Source: Psychroserpens luteus
GTDB taxonomy: Bacteria; Bacteroidota; Bacteroidia; Flavobacteriales; Flavobacteriaceae
Length of the DNA stretch: 64,000 nt
NCBI RefSeq assembly: GCF_015319355.1
Contig: NZ_JADILU010000004.1
Coordinates: 248,001 to 312,000, forward strand
Direction: 5' to 3'
Part shown: one piece after another, positions 34,050 to 43,114 of the stretch
Numbering within the stretch: the first letter of the stretch is position 1
How the letters are laid out: each line of letters starts with the position of its first letter
Translations under genes and position numbers: made by a program
Notes under the pieces: generated by a model
Told to the model about the DNA's origin: nothing
Seen by the model: the letters and a program-made list of their open reading frames with translations, nothing else
Databases searched by the model: none

Positions 34050-37000
34050 ATGAAGAAATCACTTTTCTTGATGTTATTCTTGACATCAATTACTCTCTCT
34101 GCACAAGACATTTCTCTTGACTTACTTAAAAACATGAATCCTCGTAATATTGGTCCTGGTGGAATGTCTGGACGTGTTACAGCTATTGATGTTGTGCATA
34201 ACAATACAGATATTATGTATGTAGGAACTGCTTCTGGTGGACTATGGAAAAGTGAATCTGGAGGTATTACATGGTCTCCAATTTTTGACAATGAAGTCAC
34301 TGCTTCTATTGGAGCAGTTGCAATACAACAATCCAATCCTAGTGTGATTTGGGCTGGTACAGGAGAAGGTAACCCGAGAAATAGTTTAAATGGCGGTTTT
34401 GGTATTTTTAAATCTTTAGATGGTGGAAAATCATGGAATTCTATGGGATTAGAAAATACAAGACATATTCATCGTGTCATTGTAGATCCTACAAATCCAG
34501 ATATAGTTTATGTTGGAGCAATTGGCTCTCCTTGGGGAGAACACCCAGAACGTGGTGTGTTTAAAACTACAGATGGTGGCAAAACTTGGAACAAAATTCT
34601 ATTCGCTAATAATAAAACAGGTGTAGCAGACCTCGTTATGGATCCAACAAATCCTAACAAATTAATTGCTACGATGTGGGAACACAAACGTGATCCCTGG
34701 TTTTTTAATTCTGGTGGAGAAGGTTCTGGTTTACACATCACACATGATGGTGGAAAAACCTGGAAAAAAATAACAGATAAAGAAGGTTTCCCAAAAGGAA
34801 ATCTAGGTCGTATTGGAGTTGCCATTGCACCAAACAAACCTAATATTATTTATGCTCTTGTTGAAGCGAAGAAAAACGCACTCTATAAAAGTGAAGATGG
34901 CGGTTTTAAGTGGAACAAAGTCAATGATAAATCCAGTGGTAGAGGTTCTGGTGGTATAGGAAACAGACCTTTTTACTATTCTGAAATTTATGTTGACCCA
35001 CAAAATGAAAATCGTGTTTACTCTGTATTTACATATATAAACGTTTCCGAAGATGGCGGAAAAAACTTCACCCAATTAATGCCAGCTTATGGTGTAGATA
35101 ATGGTGTGCATCCAGATCATCACGCCTGGTGGATTCATCCAACCGATGGTAGCTTCATGATTGATGGCAACGATGGCGGAATGAACATCACAAAAGATGG
35201 TGGAAAATCTTGGCGTTTCATTGGTAATTTACCTGTTGCGCAATTTTATCATATCAATGTAGATAATGAAATTCCATACAATGTTTATGGAGGCATGCAA
35301 GATAATGGTTCTTGGAGAGGACCAGCTTACGCATGGAGAGTTCAGGGCATTCGTAATAGTTATTGGCAAGAAATTAGTTTTGGTGACGGTTTTGATGTTG
35401 TGCCAGATAAAGATGATTCTCGCTACGGTTGGTCAATGAGTCAACAAGGTTATGTGAGTAGATATGATTGGCAAACTGGTAATAATTATTCGGTTAAACC
35501 AACACATCCAGATCCAAACGTCGAATTACGTTTTAATTGGAACTCTGCAATAAATATTGATCCTTTTGATAATAGTACACTTTACTTCGGAAGTCAGTTT
35601 GTGCACAAATCCCTAGATAAAGGAGATACATGGACGGTCATTTCTCCAGATCTAACCACCAACGATCCTGAAAAACAGAAACAATCTGAAAGTGGTGGTC
35701 TTACTATGGATGCAACAGGAGCAGAAAATCATACCACAATTTTAGTGATTGAACCTTCTCCTCTAGAAAAAAACATGCTTTGGGTAGGAACAGATGATGG
35801 TAAAGTACATTTCACAATAAACGGAGGAGATTCTTGGAATGATGTCACAAAAGGCATCAAAGGTTTACCTGCTGGAAGTTGGGTTACCCAAATAAAAGCT
35901 TCCAATAAAAATAAAGGAGAAGCATTATTAGTCGTTAATGATTATAGACGTTTTAACTACACACCTTACGCCTACCGAACTACTAACTACGGAAAAACTT
36001 GGACTCGCATTGTTGATTCTGAAGATGTAGAAAGCTACACGCTATCTATCATTGAAGATCCAATTGAAAAAAACCTTTTGTTTTTAGGTACAGACGATGG
36101 ATTATACATCTCATTCGACGCTGGAAGCAAATGGACAAAATGGACCAATGGCTTTCCTACAGTTTCTGTTAAAGACTTGGTAATTCATCCAAGAGAACAT
36201 GATTTAATTATTGGTACGTTTGGTCGTGCTGCTTGGGTTATGGATGATATTAGACCGTTGCGTGATATAGCAAAAAACAAACAAATTATCAATCAAAAAC
36301 TAGAACTATTTGAACCACCAACTGCTTACCAAGCTGCGTATCAGCAACCAACAGGAAGTCGTTTTGGAGCAGACGCTATGTATCATGGAGAAAACAGAGG
36401 TTATGGAGCTAGACTCTCTTATTTTGTAAAAATTGACACATCGGCTAAATCAAGCGATGAAGAAACGGATAAGAAAGAGGAGAATTCCGAAGAAAACAAA
36501 AATAATGAGGAAGATGATGACGCTTCAACTTCGCTCAGTGCCCTAAAAGAGGATATGGATGTGAGTGAAGATGTTTCCGAAGTAAAAGAAATGGCAATAA
36601 AATGGGACTCTATCCACCTAAAAATTTATGATGGTGATCGCTTAATCAGAACACTCAAACAAAAGGCTCCAGACTCAACAGGAATCTACAAATGGACTTG
36701 GTTTATGGATGAATCTGGTGTAGATTATCCTTCAAAACGTATTAGAAAACGTAAAAATGAATCTGGAGGAGTTTCAGTAAAACCAGGAAATTATAAGTTA
36801 GTGATGAACTTTGGAGATCAAACTTCCAAAGAAATGATAACCGTAAAATCAGATCCACGTACCAATGCTTCAATGACTAACATTAATCAAGTTTACGACG
36901 CATCTAAACAATTAGAAAACATGCAACAAACTGCTGCAGATGTTGTAAAACAACTTATTGAAAGCAAAACAATTGCAAAAGATTACCAAACACTACTTAA

Positions 37001-37358
37001 TAAATTAGACAAGAAAAAATACAAAGACGATATTAAAGCTTCAAAAGATATTATTAAAAATATTGATAACATTGTTGACCAATTTTTAGGCAAAGAAGAT
37101 AAGCGTCAAGGTATTACAAGAAATCCAGAAATTACTGTGATGCAACGATTAGGTCAAGCAAGACAATATGTTGGCTCAAGACAAAATGGGATTACCTCAA
37201 CAGAAACAACATTGATAAAAAATGCTAAAGATGCTTTAGAAACTGTATTAACAAAGCTCAACACTTTCTTTAATGACGATTGGAAACCCTATCAATCTAA
37301 AATGGAACAAGTTAAAACCAATCCTTTTAAAGAAATAAAAACATTTAAATTAGATTAA
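34050..37358 (+). CDS. Secreted VPS10/BNR-repeat beta-propeller protein
   Basis: A 1102-residue exported protein with a signal peptide ending TLSAQ (about residue 19). The body (about 25-760) is made of repeated BNR/sortilin-like units with the Asp-box S-x-D-x-G-x-T-W (SLDGGKSWN, TTDGGKTWN, THDGGKTWK, SEDGGFKWN, SEDGGKNF and others), the fold of VPS10 and exo-sialidase-type propellers. A Glu/Asp/Lys-rich linker (about 800-850) and a helical C-terminal domain (about 930-1090) follow. Proteins of this type are often called glycosyl hydrolases, but no catalytic residues can be identified. It is followed 22 bp later by an S9 peptidase, so both may form an extracellular peptide-degradation unit. 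Confidence 0.88.
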   Translation: MKKSLFLMLFLTSITLSAQDISLDLLKNMNPRNIGPGGMSGRVTAIDVVHNNTDIMYVGTASGGLWKSESGGITWSPIFDNEVTASIGAVAIQQSNPSVIWAGTGEGNPRNSLNGGFGIFKSLDGGKSWNSMGLENTRHIHRVIVDPTNPDIVYVGAIGSPWGEHPERGVFKTTDGGKTWNKILFANNKTGVADLVMDPTNPNKLIATMWEHKRDPWFFNSGGEGSGLHITHDGGKTWKKITDKEGFPKGNLGRIGVAIAPNKPNIIYALVEAKKNALYKSEDGGFKWNKVNDKSSGRGSGGIGNRPFYYSEIYVDPQNENRVYSVFTYINVSEDGGKNFTQLMPAYGVDNGVHPDHHAWWIHPTDGSFMIDGNDGGMNITKDGGKSWRFIGNLPVAQFYHINVDNEIPYNVYGGMQDNGSWRGPAYAWRVQGIRNSYWQEISFGDGFDVVPDKDDSRYGWSMSQQGYVSRYDWQTGNNYSVKPTHPDPNVELRFNWNSAINIDPFDNSTLYFGSQFVHKSLDKGDTWTVISPDLTTNDPEKQKQSESGGLTMDATGAENHTTILVIEPSPLEKNMLWVGTDDGKVHFTINGGDSWNDVTKGIKGLPAGSWVTQIKASNKNKGEALLVVNDYRRFNYTPYAYRTTNYGKTWTRIVDSEDVESYTLSIIEDPIEKNLLFLGTDDGLYISFDAGSKWTKWTNGFPTVSVKDLVIHPREHDLIIGTFGRAAWVMDDIRPLRDIAKNKQIINQKLELFEPPTAYQAAYQQPTGSRFGADAMYHGENRGYGARLSYFVKIDTSAKSSDEETDKKEENSEENKNNEEDDDASTSLSALKEDMDVSEDVSEVKEMAIKWDSIHLKIYDGDRLIRTLKQKAPDSTGIYKWTWFMDESGVDYPSKRIRKRKNESGGVSVKPGNYKLVMNFGDQTSKEMITVKSDPRTNASMTNINQVYDASKQLENMQQTAADVVKQLIESKTIAKDYQTLLNKLDKKKYKDDIKASKDIIKNIDNIVDQFLGKEDKRQGITRNPEITVMQRLGQARQYVGSRQNGITSTETTLIKNAKDALETVLTKLNTFFNDDWKPYQSKMEQVKTNPFKEIKTFKLD

Positions 37359-37380
37359 CAACACACTAAAACCAATCATT

Positions 37381-39333
37381 ATGAAAACAAAAATTTTAGG
37401 ATTATGCTTAGCTATCTTAATGTTTTCTTGTAAAGAGGACACTGAAGAAAAGGCTATAGTGAAACGAGAAATTAAGCAGTACACCATTGAACAATTTATG
37501 GACAATGAAGCTGTTGGAGGTGGAAGTTTTTCTTCAGACAACAGTACTCTTCTCGTATCCAGTAACCGATCTGGAATTTATAATGTGTACACTTTTCCTG
37601 TAAAAGGAGGAGAAATGACTGCTATTACAACTTCAGACAGCACTTCTATTTTTTCAGAATCTTATTTTCCCAATGACAACAGAATGTTGTTGAGTGCAGA
37701 TGGAAATGGTGATGAAATTGACCATCTTTTTGTTAGAGAACTTGATGGAACTATTAAAGATATTACTCCAGAAAAAGGAGCAAAATCTAGTTTCTATGGA
37801 TGGTCTGACGATGATAAATATCTATATTTTGGTTCTAATAAAAGAGATCCTCGTTATTTTGATGTTTACAAAATGTCAATTGATGATTTTTCTTCGGAAA
37901 TGATTTATAAAGATGAAAGCGGACTTACGTTTTCAGGAATGTCTAATGATGAAAACTATTTTGCACTGACCAAATCTTTAAACACAAATGATAGTGATTT
38001 ATCACTTTATAACGTTAAGACCAAAGAAATGACGAAAGTCAATGAGAACCAAAGCAAAAATTCTGCTCAGGATTTTTCGGTTGATAATTCTACTTTTTAT
38101 TACACAACAGATGATGGAGCAGAATTCTCTTATTTAATGTCATATGATTTAGCTACTAAGGAAAAGAAAAAGGTCATCGAAAAAATATGGGATGTTTCGG
38201 GAATTGGTTTTACTTCTGAAGGAAAATATATGGTCGTTTATGTTAACGATGATGGTAAAAATGCCATAGAAGTTTTAGATTCTAAAACAATGAAGCCAAT
38301 TGATTTGCCAGATTTTGGAGACAAAAGCATTACTAGTGTTGGATTTAGCGATGATGAAAAATGGATGCGTATGTATGTTGGAGGTTCTAATTCACCTTCA
38401 GATTTATATACCTATAATTTTGAAACTAATGAACAGTATAAACTTACAAATGTTCTAAATGAAGAGATTAATGCAGACGATTTAGTGACTGCAAAAGTAA
38501 TTCGATTCAAGTCTTTTGATGGCACAATGATTCCTGCTATATATTATTTACCTAAGCAAGCTTCCGAAGAAAATAAAGTACCAGCAATGGTTTGGGTTCA
38601 TGGTGGTCCTGGAGGACAAACGCGTCAAGGATTTAGTTCACTTATTCAATATATGGTAAATCATGGTTATGCGGTTTTAGCGGTTAATAATCGTGGTAGT
38701 AGTGGCTACGGAAAAACGTTTTATCAAATGGATGACCTCAACCACGGAGAGAAAGATTTGCAAGATTGTGTAGAAGGAAAAAATTGGTTAACAAGACAAT
38801 CTGAAATTGATGGCGATAAAATAGGCATTATTGGAGGCTCTTATGGAGGTTACATGACGATGGCTGCACTTACTTACACTCCAGAAGAATTTGATGTAGG
38901 CGTAAATTTATTTGGTGTTACTAATTGGATGCGTACTTTAAAAAGCATTCCTCCTTATTGGGAATCTTTTAGAACATCTCTATATAAAGAATTGGGTGAT
39001 CCTTACACTGCCGATTCTGTGAGGTTAAAACGAATTTCTCCATTGTTTCATACAGATAAAGTAACAAAACCTTTAATTGTTTTACAAGGCGCACAAGACC
39101 CAAGAGTTTTACAAGTAGAAAGTGATGAGATTGTTGCTGGTGTAAGAAAAAACGGTGTACCTGTAGAGTATGTTTTATTTGAAGATGAAGGTCACGGTTT
39201 TGTAAAAAAAGAAAACCAGATAGAATCATATAGTAGAATTCTAAAGTTTTTAGATAAACATCTTAAAAAGGAAAATGCTCCTGTAGATGGAGAAACAGAA
39301 AGTACCGAAATTGAAATTGAAGAGACTAATTAA
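37381..39333 (+). CDS. S9-family prolyl oligopeptidase-like lipoprotein
   Basis: A 650-residue serine peptidase with a lipobox (LMFSC, about residue 17). An N-terminal seven-bladed propeller (about 40-370) gates an alpha/beta-hydrolase domain (about 385-635). The catalytic Ser is in GGSYGGYMT, the Asp in GAQDPRV and the His in DEGHGF; the oxyanion region is VHGGPGGQ. This set matches acylaminoacyl/dipeptidyl peptidases. The C-terminal tail is Glu/Thr-rich. It likely cleaves oligopeptides at the cell surface or in the periplasm. Confidence 0.94.
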   Translation: MKTKILGLCLAILMFSCKEDTEEKAIVKREIKQYTIEQFMDNEAVGGGSFSSDNSTLLVSSNRSGIYNVYTFPVKGGEMTAITTSDSTSIFSESYFPNDNRMLLSADGNGDEIDHLFVRELDGTIKDITPEKGAKSSFYGWSDDDKYLYFGSNKRDPRYFDVYKMSIDDFSSEMIYKDESGLTFSGMSNDENYFALTKSLNTNDSDLSLYNVKTKEMTKVNENQSKNSAQDFSVDNSTFYYTTDDGAEFSYLMSYDLATKEKKKVIEKIWDVSGIGFTSEGKYMVVYVNDDGKNAIEVLDSKTMKPIDLPDFGDKSITSVGFSDDEKWMRMYVGGSNSPSDLYTYNFETNEQYKLTNVLNEEINADDLVTAKVIRFKSFDGTMIPAIYYLPKQASEENKVPAMVWVHGGPGGQTRQGFSSLIQYMVNHGYAVLAVNNRGSSGYGKTFYQMDDLNHGEKDLQDCVEGKNWLTRQSEIDGDKIGIIGGSYGGYMTMAALTYTPEEFDVGVNLFGVTNWMRTLKSIPPYWESFRTSLYKELGDPYTADSVRLKRISPLFHTDKVTKPLIVLQGAQDPRVLQVESDEIVAGVRKNGVPVEYVLFEDEGHGFVKKENQIESYSRILKFLDKHLKKENAPVDGETESTEIEIEETN

Positions 39334-39360
39334 TGTTTTGATTTCTAATTAGTATAAAAC

Positions 39361-39392
39361 AAAAAGCTTGAGCAAATTGCTCAAGCTTTTTT
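39361..39392. terminator. Bidirectional terminator between S9 peptidase and usp
   Basis: AAAAAGCTTGAGC pairs with GCTCAAGCTTTTT around AAATT, flanked by A- and T-runs, so it can end transcription from both convergent genes. Confidence 0.9.
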
Positions 39393-39414
39393 GGTTTTAT
39401 TACTATAACTAAAA

Positions 39415-40236
39415 CTATATTTTAAAGGTAATTACTGGTAATGTTGCATGATTAGCAACGTCCTCAGATATACTTCCTGAGAAGAAATGTGCTAAACCTT
39501 TTCTACCATGTGTTGGCACTGCAATTAAATCTGCTCCTATTAAATTAGAGGCATTTAAAATTCCTTTTTCAATAGTATAGTCTGACGTGTAATGCACATC
39601 ATTTAGTTTGTCTAGGTTACCATCTGCTTTTTTAAGGAAATTAGCTACTGTACTTTCCATTTCTGAAGAACTTTTAAAACCTTCTCCAGGAACATTTACA
39701 TGGATTAATTTTATATTGCTAAATAAGTTACGAGCTTTTATATATGGCTCTACCATTTCATCAGAAAAATCTGAAGCAAAAGCAACGGTATCAAAATTTA
39801 AATTAGCAGGTTTTTGTTTAACCACTAATACAGGAATCTCTGAGTATCTTACTACTTTTTCTGTATTTGAACCTACAAAAATCTCTGATAAACCACTAGC
39901 TCCATGAGATCCCATGATAATCATATCTGCGTTATGCTCTTGCGCTACTTCTGCCACTTCACTAAACACTTTAAAATGTTTAACTATTGGTGTAACTTTA
40001 ATTTCTTTAAGATATTCTTTATCTAAATACGTTTCGAATTTTTGCTCTGCCAATTTTAGAAAGAAAACCATTTGTTGACTTTGATCATCACCAGAACTAA
40101 CAAGACTTCCTTTATCGAGTTCTAACATGTGTAGAACTAGAAGTTCGGCATTATTTCGTTTAGCTAATATTGCTGCTGTTTCAAGTGCAAATTCAGAGTA
40201 TTCTGAAAAATCTATTGGTACTATTATCTTATTCAT
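39415..40236 (-). CDS. Universal stress protein, tandem UspA domains
   Basis: A 273-residue protein made of two Usp domains (about 1-145 and 150-273). The first keeps the ATP-binding pattern MGSHGASGLSEIFVGSNTEKVV (G-x2-G-x9-G-S/T), the second has PTHGRKGLAHFFSGSISEDV. Such proteins bind ATP and act in stress survival. It lies 49 bp downstream of hemN on the same strand, so it is probably co-transcribed from the FNR-like promoter, matching anaerobic induction of Usp proteins in other bacteria. Confidence 0.93.
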   Translation of the reverse strand: MNKIIVPIDFSEYSEFALETAAILAKRNNAELLVLHMLELDKGSLVSSGDDQSQQMVFFLKLAEQKFETYLDKEYLKEIKVTPIVKHFKVFSEVAEVAQEHNADMIIMGSHGASGLSEIFVGSNTEKVVRYSEIPVLVVKQKPANLNFDTVAFASDFSDEMVEPYIKARNLFSNIKLIHVNVPGEGFKSSSEMESTVANFLKKADGNLDKLNDVHYTSDYTIEKGILNASNLIGADLIAVPTHGRKGLAHFFSGSISEDVANHATLPVITFKI

Positions 40237-40285
40237 AATAAATATTTTTAGTGTTTGTTTTAATATTCAAATATATAAAAATGCC

Positions 40286-41650
40286 TTAAACGGTCATTGA
40301 AAATAATCTCGTTTCTGGTTGTTTTCTTTGGAGTAAAACATCAAAAGCCATACAGACATTCCTCACAAAGGGCTGGCCCTTTTGTGTAATTTTTATGCCT
40401 TCTTTCTCGAAGCTTACTAAACCATCAATTTCCATCTCTCTAAGTTTAAAAACGATATCTTTTAGTTCTTCAATATAAAGTGTTGCGTCTGCCCAACTGG
40501 TTTGAAAATCACACATTAAATTTAAAATGTGTTGCCTTACAATAAGATCTTCTGTATTTAAATTATGTCCTCTATAAACCGGAATGATATTTTGTTCAAC
40601 TAAATGATAGTATTCTTCAATACCTTTTACATTTTGAGAAAAGCCATACCAACTATCGCTAATTGATGACACACCTAAACCAATCATTGCTTGCGTTTTT
40701 GATGCAGTATAACCCATGAAATTGCGATGCAATTCATTAGTTATCATTGCCTTGTACAATGAATCTGTTTCTAAAGCAAAATGATCCATTCCTACTTCGT
40801 GATAACCAGCATCACTGAGCAACTCTTTTCCTAATTCGTATTGTGCTCGTTTAGAATCTCCTGAAGGCAAATTGCTTTCATTATAACCTCGTTGCCCATT
40901 TCCTTTAAGCCATGGCACGTGAGCATAGCTATAAAAAGCGATGCGATCTGGCATTAATTCTTTAGTAAGCTCTATAGTTTTTGCAACATGAGCTTCCGTT
41001 TGAAATGGTAAGCCAAAAATAATATCGTGTCCTATTGAGGTGTAACCAATTTCTCTTGCAATCAAAGTAGCTTGCTTTACGTTTTCAAAAGGTTGAATGC
41101 GATGGATTGCTTTTTGAACGGTTTCATTATAATCTTGAACACCAAAACTCACACGAGAAAATCCTAAATTATAAAGGGTTTGTAAATGTTCTCGAGTTGT
41201 ATTGTTGGGATGTCCTTCAAAACTAAACTCGTGGTCGTCTGCAAGATTAGCTTTTCTTAAAATGCCTTTGATGAGTCGTTCTAAATTTTCCGAAGAAAAA
41301 AAAGTAGGCGTTCCTCCTCCAATATGGAGTTCCTTAATTTTTGGACGTCCTGTTAAGAGTTCGCAATACAAATTCCACTCTTTTAATACTGCGTTAATGT
41401 ATGGTTCTTCTACATCATGTCGTTTTGTGATGCGTTTATTACACCCACAAAATGTACACAAACTCTCGCAAAAGGGTAAATGAATATAAAGACTAATACC
41501 TTCTTCACCATTACTTTCATTGAAAGACATTGATAATGATTCTTTCCATTTTTTCAGTGAAAATGATGCATTATCCCAATATGGAACAGTTGGATAACTT
41601 GTATAACGTGGACCTGCCACATTATATTTATTGACTAATGAATTGCACAT
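40286..41650 (-). CDS. hemN: Oxygen-independent coproporphyrinogen III oxidase
   Basis: A 454-residue radical SAM enzyme for haem synthesis without oxygen. The cluster motif is C-x3-C-x2-C (Cys61, Cys65, Cys68) followed by Cys70 as in true HemN (CESLCTFCGC). The preceding YIHLPF and the GGGTPTF SAM-binding motif (about 112-118) are present, and the length matches HemN rather than the shorter HemW. Its promoter carries an FNR-like operator at the standard spacing, as expected of an anaerobic haem gene. Heads an operon with the Usp gene. Confidence 0.95.
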   Translation of the reverse strand: MCNSLVNKYNVAGPRYTSYPTVPYWDNASFSLKKWKESLSMSFNESNGEEGISLYIHLPFCESLCTFCGCNKRITKRHDVEEPYINAVLKEWNLYCELLTGRPKIKELHIGGGTPTFFSSENLERLIKGILRKANLADDHEFSFEGHPNNTTREHLQTLYNLGFSRVSFGVQDYNETVQKAIHRIQPFENVKQATLIAREIGYTSIGHDIIFGLPFQTEAHVAKTIELTKELMPDRIAFYSYAHVPWLKGNGQRGYNESNLPSGDSKRAQYELGKELLSDAGYHEVGMDHFALETDSLYKAMITNELHRNFMGYTASKTQAMIGLGVSSISDSWYGFSQNVKGIEEYYHLVEQNIIPVYRGHNLNTEDLIVRQHILNLMCDFQTSWADATLYIEELKDIVFKLREMEIDGLVSFEKEGIKITQKGQPFVRNVCMAFDVLLQRKQPETRLFSMTV

Positions 41651-41667
41651 ACCTTAACAATTTTAAT

Positions 41668-41675
41668 CAAAATTA
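41668..41675 (-). promoter_or_regulatory. -7 box (TAATTTTG) of hemN
   Basis: Perfect TAnnTTTG on the minus strand, 18 bp before the hemN ATG; identical to the box of the cco operon. Confidence 0.65.
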
Positions 41676-41697
41676 CACATATTGGTTTGTTTAAAAT

Positions 41698-41711
41698 ATG
41701 ACTTATATCAT
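41698..41711. promoter_or_regulatory. FNR-like operator between hemN and sodC
   Basis: ATGACTTATATCAT; centre 41704.5, exactly 33 bp from the hemN -7 box centre. On the other strand, at the mirror distance of 33 bp, lies TATTTTTT (41734-41741), a 7-of-8 match, so the site could also act on sodC. Confidence 0.78.
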
Positions 41712-41873
41712 ATCTCAAAATTAGTTGAAATTCTATTTTTTATACTGAATACTAAACGTAACAAAATAAACTAATTGTGGTATAATTACTGTTTAAATAT
41801 ATAATTGATAAATTTTCTTACGAACTAAATAATGAGTATATTTCAAAATATAAACCATATTAAAAATAAACCA

Positions 41874-42500
41874 ATGAAAAAATCAATTTTATACATTTCA
41901 ATTTTAACTTTAGGCTTGAGTATCTCTTGTAAATCTGACAAGAAAGAAGTACCAAATGAGACTGATGCTGAGACTACAGTAACCGAAACCGTAGAAAAAG
42001 AACAAAACAATGCTACAACTAAAGATCAACCTGCATATTATAATGAAACAAAAAAAGTCATTGTTCAATTAGACCCTAAAAGCAACAGTGGTGTTAGTGG
42101 TAACGTTGTTTTCAAGCAAGAAAAAGGTATTGTTAGTATGATTGCTGTTTTAAGTGGATTAACAGAGGGAGAACACGCAATTCATATTCATGAAAAGGCA
42201 GATTGTTCGTCCGATGACGGTAAGTCGTCTGGAGGACATTGGAACCCAACTGCACAACCACATGGTAAATGGGGAGATGCTGCTGGATATCATAAAGGAG
42301 ATATTGGTAATATTGTTGCTAATGCTAATGGTCAAGCTACAATTTCTAAAGTTACAGATGAATGGTGTATTGGCTGTGGAGATGAATCTAAAGACATCTT
42401 AGGTAAAGCAATTATTTTACATCAAGGTGTTGATGATTTTAAATCACAACCGTCTGGAGATGCTGGTAGTCGTGTAAGCTGTGGTGGAATTATTCAATAA
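41874..42500 (+). CDS. sodC: Cu/Zn superoxide dismutase lipoprotein
   Basis: A 208-residue lipoprotein (lipobox SISC) that removes superoxide outside the cytoplasm. The ATG at 41874 is preferred over that at 41832 because it places the signal helix at the N-terminus. After an acidic Thr/Glu linker the SOD fold shows Cu ligands in HAIHIHEKADC, the Zn region in GGHWNPTAQPHGKWGD, a His in GYHKGDIG, Cu-ligand His in IILHQGVDD, and the active-site Arg in GSRVSCGG. All metal ligands and both disulfide Cys are present. Confidence 0.94.
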   Translation: MKKSILYISILTLGLSISCKSDKKEVPNETDAETTVTETVEKEQNNATTKDQPAYYNETKKVIVQLDPKSNSGVSGNVVFKQEKGIVSMIAVLSGLTEGEHAIHIHEKADCSSDDGKSSGGHWNPTAQPHGKWGDAAGYHKGDIGNIVANANGQATISKVTDEWCIGCGDESKDILGKAIILHQGVDDFKSQPSGDAGSRVSCGGIIQ

Positions 42501-42531
42501 AGCTCTTTTTTTCTTCAATTGCATCATCATT

Positions 42532-42539
42532 TAGATTTG
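42532..42539 (+). promoter_or_regulatory. Possible -7 box (TAGATTTG) of sigma gene
   Basis: Perfect TAnnTTTG, 43 bp before the sigma factor ATG; the -33 region is only T-rich (around 42505-42512). Confidence 0.4.
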
Positions 42540-42582
42540 CAACAACTTATATTACTGGATTAATTATCCAAAAAACAGCTTA

Positions 42583-43113
42583 ATGGAATTAGACTTATTA
42601 GTGTCCAATTTTCAAAAGAAAGATGAAAAAGCTTTTGAAAAACTTTATAATATGTATAGTAACAGCATGCATGGTGTTATTTATAATATTGTTAGAGATC
42701 ATGAAATAGCCGAAGAGGTCATGCAAGATGTTTTTATAAAAGCTTGGCATAAAGCCGATACTTATAATTCTAGTAAAGGTCGATTTTTTACTTGGATATT
42801 AAATATTGCTAGAAATGCTGCGATTGATAAAACGCGATCTAAGGCTTTTAAAAACTCAGGCAAAAACCTCAATGCTGAATTTTTCGTAGATATTTTAGAA
42901 ACCAGTGAAAATCTTAATGATAAAATGGATGCCATTGGCATAGGTACATATGTTAAGGCTCTTGGAGAAAAGTGTAAAGCAATTATTGAATATTTATACT
43001 TTAAAGGATTTACTCAAAAGGAAACCTCTGAAGAATTAGATATCCCGTTAGGAACAATAAAAACAAGAAATAGAAATTGCATCAAGGATTTGAGAGCAAT
43101 GGTATTAGAATAA
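42583..43113 (+). CDS. ECF-type RNA polymerase sigma factor
   Basis: A 176-residue sigma-70 family protein with region 2 (about 10-80; NIVRDHEIAEEVMQDVFIKAWHKADTY and GRFFTWILNIARNAAID) and region 4 (about 120-172; HTH in FTQKETSEELDIPLGTIKTRNR). It directs polymerase to a stress or envelope regulon. The anti-sigma gene starts one base after its stop, the usual arrangement. Lies after sodC, perhaps with its own promoter. Confidence 0.94.
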   Translation: MELDLLVSNFQKKDEKAFEKLYNMYSNSMHGVIYNIVRDHEIAEEVMQDVFIKAWHKADTYNSSKGRFFTWILNIARNAAIDKTRSKAFKNSGKNLNAEFFVDILETSENLNDKMDAIGIGTYVKALGEKCKAIIEYLYFKGFTQKETSEELDIPLGTIKTRNRNCIKDLRAMVLE

Positions 43114-43114
43114 G

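Noticed and set aside
34803-35075. Long open frames opposite known genes (for example 34803-35075, 46336-46608, 49477-49848, 10673-11005)
   Set aside because: They lie wholly inside well-supported genes on the other strand or frame and show no domain-like composition.
34050-37358. Sialidase annotation for the BNR-repeat protein
   Set aside because: Asp-boxes are present but the catalytic Arg triad and nucleophile Tyr of sialidases cannot be identified.
41832-41873. Longer start of the Cu/Zn SOD at 41832
   Set aside because: The extra 14 polar residues would bury the lipoprotein signal; ATG at 41874 fits.
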